NCBI GenBank assembly: GCA_963921195.1
Contig: OY992537.1
Span: forward strand, 131,524,694 to 131,588,693
Direction of reading: 5' to 3'
Length of the DNA stretch: 64,000 nucleotides
Source: Pegoplata infirma
Taxonomy: Eukaryota; Arthropoda; Insecta; Diptera; Anthomyiidae
In this document: positions 23,291-33,100 of the stretch, piece after piece
Layout of the letters: each line of letters begins with the position of its first letter
How positions within the stretch are numbered: position 1 is the stretch's first letter
Translations under genes and position numbers: made by a program
The notes under the pieces: model-generated
Database searches by the model: none
What the model was told of the DNA's origin: nothing
The model's input: the letters and a program-made list of their open reading frames with translations, nothing else

Positions 23291-24013
23291 TAATTTGAGT
23301 GCCTAAGGCATGTGAGAATTTTTAGATGACCTGAAGGTACTACCTTATGGATATCTCTCTAACTACTCAAAATACCTCAAAGAATAGGGGCGGTTTAAAA
23401 AGCTAACTCCACCTTTTTAGTGAAAGGAAAATATAAGCAACAGGCAACGGAATCGCACTGGACAGTAGGGCTTTCAGGTGAACACGCCAAATAGCAGGCA
23501 CCCATTCAACCTAACTTATTCCGCCTTGTTAATAGGACAACTTTTGTCTAATTAGAATTGACTCCCAGATCACCGTCCCTTGTCTACCAAGATGAGGGGA
23601 AAGTGGATAGCATGGCGAAATCAGGGCAATCTCGTCCTCGGACGATGTGTTGTGGAGCGATTGATCGACCTGAAAAATGTGTGGGATGGATACCACGTAT
23701 GAATGTTTTGAGGCTTGGGCTCCGCTTTGTCGGTCTGAAGGACGCAAAGATCGAAAGTTGTATGTAAAGGCAAAAAAGCGGGATTTGAGTGGAGATGCAA
23801 AAGGAGTGATGTCAAACCGATTGGTGGGGCTCTGCTTTGTCGGTTTAAAAGATACGAAGAACGAAGATGTATTGATGTAATAAAAACGAAGGTTGAGTTA
23901 AGTTGCCAAAGTAGTGATTTGTAAGAACGAAAGTTGTGGACGAGCTATTTATAGCGCGAAGGTCGTCAAAACATACGTTGGTAGCCAGTCTTAGATTTGT
24001 TTAGAAGACCTAC
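23291..24013. other. Higher-GC unassigned segment with an internal duplication
   Basis: The stretch 23500-23990 is richer in GC than its surroundings. A block with GGGCTCCGCTTTGTCGGT (about 23707) recurs diverged at about 23827 (GGGCTCTGCTTTGTCGGT), followed each time by an AAGA..CGAA motif that recurs once more near 23920. Overlapping frames of 60-72 codons exist on both strands, but none resembles a known domain. Confidence 0.3.
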
Positions 24014-24015
24014 TA

Positions 24016-24922
24016 AAGGGTGTCCAAAATTGAGGTATCATTTTAATTTTGCTGCCATTTTTTTCTACTTGTAGTTTTTATTCTGAATTTTAGTTTTCAG
24101 ATTCTAAATACATTCCGGTTAGTTAATATGAAACGATACACGAAGGAACAACGTGTTTTTATTAATAAAATTTTTTTAAAAATAGAAAGAAGAAAATAAG
24201 AATTTTTTATTAAAATAATTTTTACCGACGAAGCACATTTTTACCTCAATGACTACGTCAACTAGCAGAATTGTCACATTTGGGATGAAGAGAATCTAAG
24301 AGTTATCTTAGAGCAACCATTACATCCACAAATGTGGTCCGGAGGAATTATCAGATCATATTTTTTGAAAACGAAAATGGAAATGTGATTACGGTCAATG
24401 GAAATCGCTACAGGGAGATGATCCGAAGGTTTTTGTGGCGGAAAATTGATGATTTGGATGTAGAGAATATGTGGTTTCAACAGAATAATGTCGCTTGTCA
24501 CACTGCAAGAGAAACAATGGATCTTTTGACAGACAAGTTCGAAAATCGCATTATTTCTCGCAGAGGAGGAGTAAATTGGCCAACAAGATCGTGTGATTTG
24601 ACACATTTAGATTTTTTTGAGGGATTTTTTTTTCAATTGAAAGAGTGCAGCAATAATCCCACAACAGTTCAATACCTTCAAACCAACATTATCAAGCAGA
24701 TATCAACCACTGACAATAGTTTATTGAAAAATGTGTTTGATAATTTTGGTAAAATATTGGGAGCCTACCGAGCCAGTAAGGGGGGTCACTTGACCCACAT
24801 ATTTTTTTTATTTATAACCGGAACTTATTTGTAGTAAACTGAAATAAAAATATTTTTAATATCTAAAAAAAAACTAATTTTTTCATTAAAATTAAAATGA
24901 TACCTCAATTTTGGACACCCTT
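24016..24922 (+). mobile_element. Internally deleted Tc1/mariner-superfamily transposon, 907 bp
   Basis: Perfect TIRs of about 30 bp start AAGGGTGTCCAAAATTGAGG. TA lies at 24014-24015 and 24923-24924. It contains a damaged transposase gene (24128-24834). At 907 bp it is shorter than the usual ~1.3 kb because the DNA-binding part of the gene is missing. Confidence 0.92.
24128..24834 (+). pseudogene. Mariner-type transposase, inactive
   Basis: Cut-and-paste transposase of the IS630/Tc1/mariner DDE/D superfamily. The start MKRYTKEQRVFINK (24128) is recognisable. The helix-turn-helix region is then deleted, and the gene resumes near KIIFTDEAHF (first catalytic Asp, about 24235). An in-frame TAG follows at about 24269 and a frame change near 24355. 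The remaining frame (24334-24834) has FFENENGNVITVNGNRYREM, MWFQQNNVACHTARET, where the second catalytic Asp of the usual QQDG has become Asn, and TRSCDLTHLDFF with the third Asp, 36 residues further on. The usual GGHL motif is near the end. It has three independent inactivating changes. Confidence 0.88.
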
Positions 24923-24953
24923 TAGAAGTAACTTGCTATACGTATACCGTATA

Positions 24954-25622
24954 CACTCATAGAAATATCTTAGTAGAAAAATTAGTAAACCCATTGTAGA
25001 TCAAGTTTTACAGAATAATGCCGTATTCAACAAAAATTAATGTTGATATCGTTGAATAATCAGTAAAGTTGAATCAATTAAAAAATTATTTGATGTGTTT
25101 GTTTTTTATAAAAATATTTAATATTATAAAAATAAATAAAAATAGGATCTGATTTGTAAATATTTGGTAAGTAAAAATATACATTGATTACTTTATGTAT
25201 TCATACTATATTAAAACTTTTTTGTTTTTTTTAAGGATTTTGTTTGGTATCATCAGAAAACTGGAGAATCGCTTATGAGTGCATAACATGAATAAACGAA
25301 GTGTGTGTGAAAATCTTCAAATATTGCAGCTTAAAAAGCCGGCGATAATACAAAAATATTGTGATTTATGCTTAATAAAAGAATATTAACAAATAACAAC
25401 AAGTGTTTTTATTAATAAAATTTCTTTTATTAACAAAAATATGAGTTAAATTTACAAAAAATAAGAGTTGATTTACAAAAAAACGAGTTGATCAACTTTT
25501 ACAAAAACTGACAATAATTTTTATTAAAATCAACATAAATATTTGTAGGGTCAAAATCAACAATGATTTCTGTTGAATTTACAGCAATTTTCTTTGGGAA
25601 TACTATGATTTTTGGTTGAGTG
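24954..25622. mobile_element. Candidate TA-flanked MITE with short CACTCA ends, 669 bp
   Basis: CACTCATAG at the left and the inverse of CACTCAACC at the right, flanked by TA (24952-24953 and 25623-25624). TIRs are very short, as in the 811-bp family. Noncoding and AT-rich. Boundaries rest on only six well-matched terminal bases. Confidence 0.5.
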
Positions 25623-25739
25623 TACGGAAGTCAAAACATATACTATTTATTTAGCGTATGTATTTCAATACAATAGAAATAATATATATGTGTGTTTGAT
25701 ATTAATAAAGATTTAAACAATTTAATCAAAAAACTGCGT

Positions 25740-26830
25740 CTGGGGTCATGATAATTATGTTGCACAATGTGCCATTATCTGATAATATACTACATTCAGA
25801 AAGGATGTGACTGATTGTTTGACGAGAAGCTCCACATGGGTATTTAGGATCGTTGGCAAGTCCCCGATTGTAGAGTGTATCTTAAGTTCTATCAGTTCCG
25901 GTTCGTAATCTATTAAGATTGTACCATGCTTTTCTAGACAATTAATATTCCGCTTCAATACTTCTTTCTTAAAATAGGGAAGAATAGCAGCACTCGATGT
26001 GTAATTGCACCGCAGCCGGATGGCGCAACCCAAAGAGCGACAGAGGCTAGGTAGGCCTAGCCCCTTAACAAGGGGTGATCTCTCGCCAAAAACGTGAGAT
26101 CAGATTGGTACCCATCTGTAACTTGTTCCGTTTGAATGAAATGGTCAACCAGTTTATCACGCTGCGTAGCAACTACGCTACTAGCAACTTAGTAGCTGGT
26201 AGAGTTGTGTCGTTCACGAACGAACTAGTTCAATTGAACTATTCACTTAACTGAGCGGCTTATCTAGTTCGTTCATTTCCGCTCTTTTAGGTCTTTTCGT
26301 TCATTCAGCTCAATTGGTCATTACTTCATTTTGATCTTTCAGTTCGGTCGTTCAATTTTTTTTTTGTTAATTTTTTCAATAGGCGTTAGTTTTCTCTTCT
26401 CTTTTGGCACGTCTTCTCAGAATTTTTGTTTTTTTTTTTACAAAAATTGTATGTTTTTTTTTTTAATTCATATTAATTTTCAATATTTTTGTATTTTTTG
26501 AACGAAAATCAAAACAACAGACATGATCAAAACGATTCGTTTGAACAAAAACTGACCGATTTGAATGAATGAGATGAACGACCAACAGACATGATCAAAA
26601 TGATTCGATCACTAACTGTTGAACGAGGACCACAAAAGAACGATTGAACTAGATGAACGAACTAGGTCTTTTATCTGAAGTGAACGAAAATGAGCGCTCA
26701 ATTGAACGATTAAGCACAAGTCTAGTAGCTGGGCTATTTATTCCGATACCTGCTGCAACTCAGCTAGAATGATACCGTCAGATCTTAGGAGATGTTGACG
26801 GACCTCAAACTTTTTATAACGTGATTTACA
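25740..26830 (-). pseudogene. LINE F relic: C-terminal region of a reverse transcriptase ORF
   Basis: The minus strand reads KAWYNLNRLRTG then LYNRGLANDPKYPCGASRQT and ISHILSECSIL, the pattern WxxLNRxRTG, CxCGxxxQTxxHIxxxC that ends many CR1/Jockey-like ORF2 proteins. Further 5' on the same strand only loosely similar words remain (about 26100-26180 and 26730-26800). Stops are frequent. A hAT element (26200-26724) lies within it. Confidence 0.6.
26200..26724. mobile_element. 525-bp hAT-type element rich in GTTCGTTCA motifs
   Basis: TAGAGTTGTG at the left and the inverse of TAGACTTGTG at the right. Perfect 8-bp duplication GTAGCTGG at 26192-26199 and 26725-26732. Its body is built of repeated GAACGAAC/GTTCGTTC words in both orientations. 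Confidence 0.8.
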
Positions 26831-27157
26831 AAACAATACAAATTTGAATCCACTGTAAGCTCATGAATAACGATTTACATATAAAAGGAACATTTTTATT
26901 ATATGTTTCAAATTTATTTTCTTGTAAAAGTAAGTGGAGTATTTTTTACATAATCGTCAATGTTAATAACAATAAAAAAAATAAAAAACATTAACTTGTT
27001 ACAATATATTCAACTATAAATATTGTAACATCCACGAGTGGAAACAGCTAAAAGAAATATACAAATGTATGTTTCTTGTTTATTCAAAGAAATTATAATA
27101 AAAATCCTTTCAAGACATAATTTGTACATTTTGAAGAATTTAGTTGCATTTGTGTAG
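26831..27157. other. Region upstream of the galectin coding exons
   Basis: AT-rich. It should hold the promoter or a first noncoding exon; no reliable TATA or initiator was recognised. A TTTGTGTAG just before 27158 could be a splice acceptor for an upstream 5' exon. Confidence 0.3.
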
Positions 27158-27167
27158 TCAGAACGAA

Positions 27168-30100
27168 ATGAACATTTGGAAAGGAAAAGTTTTAACAGAA
27201 GTGCCTTTTGGTCATGTCTTGGTATTTAGTGGAAAAGTTAAACCAAATCCTAATAAGTAAGAAAAGATGAATAAACTAAACTAAATAGTAGAAAAATATA
27301 TTTTTCTGTTTCCCAGAATTTCATTGGATTTAACGGATAATATTAATGTTCAAAATGAAAGTGAAACGGTTTATTTGAAATTGGAAGCAAACTTTCGAGA
27401 AAATCAAATTATACGTTCGATGTTTCAACCGGGCGAAGGTTGGCAGCAAGAAGAAATTTCAAAAAATTGGAAAAGTGAAGGTCCTAAAAATCCTTTACTT
27501 CCAGGTTTGTTAACAAAAAAACTAACAGCCGTATAGACTGTTGAATAAACATTGAAGTCTAAAATACATTTTAGTTAAGAACTTGATATTCAGTGTGCCA
27601 AAAATTGTGCATTAAAACGAAAAAACGTCACGTTAACCAACATGAATTAATCATTGCTGATAGTGTACATTATTTATTAATGTCTTTTTTTTTTAAACTT
27701 AGAAAATTTTCTTGAAAACAAGCTAAATAATTCTATAAAATAAGCAAACGATCAGCTGATTTTTTTTTTTTTAATTTTGACAATTTTTAGTTAAAATCAT
27801 TTAAATGTCATAAAATTAAAAAAAAAAAAAAATAGCACTTAAAAAACTTTCTGCAAAATTACATAACAATCTGCAGAATCTATAAAATTGCAGAAAAATT
27901 TCTTTTGTTTTATAAAACTGAATGACTGAGAATTTACTTAAATTACCTATTTTAGAAGAAAGATCTGCAAAAAATTTGCTAATTTGAAATAAAAGTTGTT
28001 TTAAAGATTTTTCGATAAAATTTTTCCAATGATGGGTACCAATAACTTTTCGATACCAATACCCGTTAATACCAATTCAAATTGAAAACCAATACCAATT
28101 AAAAACCAATACCTTTATTTGTGCGATACCAATACCGATAAAAAACCAATACCGATTCCCCACTACCAATACCAATTAAAAACCAATACTTTTATTCTTC
28201 AAAACCAATACCAATAAAAAACCAATACCAATTCATTTTTTTCTACTTTCGTATCGGTTTTGTTTCGGTTTTTTGTATTCTTATTTTCGTTTGTTTTAAT
28301 TGTGACGTCAAACATTTTCTTTCCATCACATTATTAGGTTTTACCTGTCTAATGAATTGCAAAAGATGTTACATCGATCAGTAATCGTTTGCATGCAATG
28401 TCACATAACAAAAAAGAGTTAGCTACTTGAATTTTAAAAGCCATAAAAACATATAAAAATTTTTTTTTTTTTGTCACGGTTTTTATGACCCCTAATAAAA
28501 GTAGATTTTAAAAAATTTAGACCTTTTCTGTGATGAAATTTTTTCTTTTGAAAACATTGTTAATATTTGATATATGTACATTGAATGTCACTGCACTCTT
28601 CTTTGCGTTGTAAAAAAAAAAAATTCTAATGTCCTTTTTTGGAAATTTCAAAATTTTAATCAAGCAGACGTTACAAAATTTTATGTAACAACACCAGAAT
28701 CCAGAAAAAAATTGTATTGTTTTATTAGAGGCACGTCATATTATATAAGAATTTAAGAACACATAATGTGCAGTTCACACTTGCTATTTTTGAGAGTTTA
28801 AGGGCTACGTGTTTAAAAAATTATTTTTTCTATATCCATTAGGTTTTTATTCTGTTACTGGTGTTTTGTTAAACAACTTGTTTAAGGTCGTAAGTGTGAA
28901 CCCCATGTAAGAAAAAAATTGACCCGTGTAATCGCAATTGGCAAAAGATCTAAAATCGAAAAATGTTAACCCTTTTCGATCACCTTTTTCAAAAAAATAT
29001 TTATGTATGAAAAGGATGAAGTTCAGGTATATTTTGTTACAAATGTTAAGTCTCATCTTTCTGCAATTAAAAAATATCTCCCCTTGACCACCAGAATTTA
29101 TATTTGGATTAAATGCAATGTGCATCAGCACAGAAATTGTTTTAAGCAAAAACGAAAAATTTGCATTTTTTTAGTTTAGGCGTTTAATTTTTTTATTAAT
29201 TAATATTATTTTTTTTTTATTTAATTTATTATAAAATTTCACTAATTGAAACATTTTGAAAATAACGAAATAAATTAATAAAATAGCAAATAAATCCAAA
29301 TATTAAAATTGCTTAAAAAGTTGAAATACAGGCTTTTCTGGAATAACGGAACATTAAAATTTTGTTTACAATAGTTTTGAGATCAGCCGGTGCTAATTTT
29401 ACTAAATACCTAAGACAAATAATTATATGTGCACTGTATTATATTTGGGGTTTTCACAATAACGATTAAATTTGCCTTTTTTAGATGGGTATTTGGCAAA
29501 TTTGCCATTTTACTAAACGTCAAGTATTTGCCACCATTTTTTCTTTACATATCGTGAGCGCACTATTCGTTAATAATTTCCACAAAATAACTTTAATTAT
29601 CTTTTTACATTCACAATTTTAAAATAAACACAAAAAATGTGTATGTTTCTTTTTGTATAAATGTTTTTGTTGCCGCGTTCGAAATTTCAGCATAAACAAT
29701 CACAGCTGTTGTAATTTTTACGTTTTTTTTTTATTTGCACAATGGCATTTGTTTTTAGACAAGGTTTGAGTTGGGCATTTTGAGAAAAATATGCCACATT
29801 CAAATCGGCATTTTTTGACGTTTGGCACATTTGCCAAATACCAAACTAAAAAAGGCAAATTTAATCGTCACTGTGAAAATCCTAATTGAGTTATAGGAAA
29901 GAAAACAAAATATTTTTTCAAGTTTGGTTGATATTTTGTTATGTTTTTAAGTAAGCTTTAAAATCATAAAAACATTAATTTTAAACTTTATTTTTTAATA
30001 CAGAAAATAAGGAATGAAAATATACTTCATAGAAAATAATTATATCTGCATAAAGGATAATTCATATATTTTCTTTTTGATATACAATATAATTAGGTTA

Positions 30101-33100
30101 TATGAATATTTAATGAATATTTATACTTGTTTAAGACTACGAGGCATAAAACCAATCAAGTTTTTTAATGTGCCAATACCATTTTTCCCTCGTTTCGTCA
30201 ATATCGCAAATTTAAGTCCTTAGCGCGTAGTGTACCGCTTTGACCTTGAAACGACCTTGGCAGAAAGGGTCCTAAGGAGGAATTTAGTTAGGTTTATGTC
30301 AGGATTAATGCCTGGCCACTTCAATATTGGTATGCTGGGCGCATTAAACAAGATTTTTATCAAACCAGTTACATGGATTGGAGCGTTGTCTTGGTGGAAT
30401 GTCCAATTATCTCCATACAGTTTGCTAGCAAAGTCTATTAAATGTTCCCGAACAAGTAAAATTATATTTTTGCATTATTTTTAGTATGGGCAAATCATAT
30501 TCGGAACCGTCCTCTTCATCCAAATGCACCCCATACCATAACGGATTCGCAACCGTGATTTTGCAAATAGCACGTTAGGCGCGGCTGTCTTAAATCTCTC
30601 CAATATTGGTGTTGACGATCATTGCCATTCAAATTAAACTTTTTTTATCACTAAATAAGACGAAAAAAAGTTAAATTAAGACGGCGCTGATGGTAACCAC
30701 TTCTCTTGTAGAGATTTAACACATTTCCGCCAAACGTGCAATTTTCGAAAGCACAGTTTGGAATCCGTCATGGAATAAGATGCATTTGGATCATGAAGAA
30801 GGGTTTGAATATGATTTGTTTCCAATAAAAATAGTGCAAAAATATATTTTTACTAGTTGGGGACCATTTAATAGACTTTGCTACCGAACTGTATGGAGAT
30901 AATTGGACATTCTCACAAGATAACGCTCAAATCCATGTCACTCGTTTGACAAAAAACTTCCTATATGCTCACAACATACCAGTATTAAAGAGGTCAGCCA
31001 TTAGTCCCGACCTTCACCCAATTAAATTCCTCTTTAGGACCTTTTGTGCCAAGGTCATTTCAAAGTCAAAGCCGTACAAGACCATTAAAGGACTTTAACT
31101 TTAAATACTGACAAAACGGAGCACAAGGGGTATTGGTACATTAAAAACCTTGGCGGGTTTTATGCCTCCTAGGCTTAAAAAAGTTTAAATACACAAGGCG
31201 AACACAAATTTTCACAAAATACTTAATTACATTGCAAATCAAAAAGAATACAGTTGAACCTCGATTATCCGGCCCTCTATTAACCGGTGCCTCTATTAAC
31301 CGGCATGCTGTGTGTTTGTTTTCTACCTCTATTATCCGTGCTTTACCTCTACTATCCGTGCAATTCATACATGTACGTACATATTGTATTTTTTGTTATT
31401 GTTTTTACCTCTATTAACCGTGCTTTACCTCTATTATCCGTGCAATATATTCACGAACATATACAAATGTAGAAAAATATAAAACCTCTTTCAACCGTGT
31501 TTTTCGATTATCCGTGCTTAGTCCGGTACCGTGCAACCCGGATAATCGAGGTTCAACTGTATATAGGAATTTTCTTCTATGCACATATAATTATTTTCTA
31601 TAGAAAATATATGAGGAGGTTCATAACAAAATGAACCAATTCCACTTTAACAGTTTTTTAGATAAACGCATAAATGTAAACAAAGTCAGTACTAACAAGG
31701 GAAGTCTCCCTGGTGTCACCCTCCGATCTTCATGAAATTTGGATATGTTGTTAAGAACGAAAATTAATTAGACACGTATTTTTTTTTAGCGGCCCAAACT
31801 CATTTTTAGGGTGGGTCGACTTGTATGGCTTGTATGACCTTTTTCAGTTTTTTACGATTTACGCCTATTTTAACAAAATTAATATAGGCATGTGTGGTAT
31901 CAGATTAAAGGTATTAAAAATACCTATCTCGTGGTGCTAACAACGGGCCAAATATATATATATCTGTTCCTTTAAACTCCTACAAGGAGCATAGGGCCAA
32001 AGACAACGGGCCAAAGAAGTTAATATTTTTCGACTTATTAACAAAAATATCCAAAAATTTTAGTGTTTTACTCAATATGACGAAAAGTTGTGCATGTTTG
32101 GACACGTTCTTAGCACACGTAGATAGGTTTTCCAAAGACCTTTCATTTGGTATGTAACATGACTAGGTGTCTTTGCATAATATAGGAGATAAACGAAAAA
32201 AACTGAAAAATGGCCTTGTCTTCCCCCTCCTTTTTACCCCCTAAATATGAATTTGGGCCGCTAAAAAAAAAATACGTGTCCCTTTATTTTTTCTGATCTA
32301 CAAAATAAAACCAATTCCATAAAGATCCGCGGGTGACACTAGGGAGACTTCCCTTGTAAGTATGAGTGTAAGTACTGAGCATTGGGATGTTTCATAATTA
32401 AAGTCAGTAGTGAATTGCTGTGCAAATATTGAGCTTTGGGATGTTTTTTAGTAATGGTTGCATAGATGTTAATGTGTAGAATAGTATTCAGTCAAAAAAA
32501 CAAAAAACTCAAAAAGTGGAATTGGCGCGTTTTGTTATGGACCTCCTCATATGAAGTATTTCCTTTATCGTTATTTTCAGCTTTAAAAAATTAGGTATAA
32601 AATTAAAATGTTTATGATTTTAATGCTTATATATAAACATAATAAAATATTAACCAAACATAAAAAAATAATTTCTTTTCTTTCCTATAACTCAATATAA
32701 AAAAATGCACATATAATTATTTGTCTTGGGTAGGTACCTTTTTCCAAAAAAAAAAATGAATCTTTGTCCAAAATGGGTTAAGCATGTTCTATTTATTTTA
32801 AAGTTCGACTTAATTCTGAATGCAAATACTGCTAAAAAATATTTTTTTTAAAGGGGTTTTTCAAAAAAAAAACATCCCTCCCGCAAAAATTCGACTCACT
32901 CTCTAGAGTCTAGACAATCAGAATTTTTCAACTCACAATCACGTGTTTTAAATGAAAATCACTTTTTTGAGTCACGCAAATCACGGGACCAGCGACCATC
33001 TCCAATTCAAATACATAAACAATAGACAAACAAGTGTCTTTCATTTGTTTAATCTATAACATCTGTAAATTTTATTTAAAATGAAGTGTCCACCCTTGAA

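Larger units (their letters stand above)
29409..32730. mobile_element. Giant fold-back built from two opposed Tc1-type halves
   Basis: Ends CCTAAGACAAATAATTATAT and the inverse of CCCAAGACAAATAATTATAT, flanked by TA (29407-29408 and 32731-32732). Removing later insertions (29448-29882, 31251-31559, 31612-32549) leaves two arms of about 800 bp that are inverted copies along their whole length, centred near 30653. Each arm contains the 3' part of a Tc1-like transposase (see 30232-30600 and 30742-31097). Confidence 0.8.

Noticed and set aside
28574..29149. Frames of 60 and 100 codons within the intron element
   Set aside because: The second copy of the element (about 35930-36430) has different stops and shifts in the same region.
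31141..31472. Frames of 61-75 codons over the pogo-type MITE
   Set aside because: They read through TIRs and internal repeats on both strands; no protein family.
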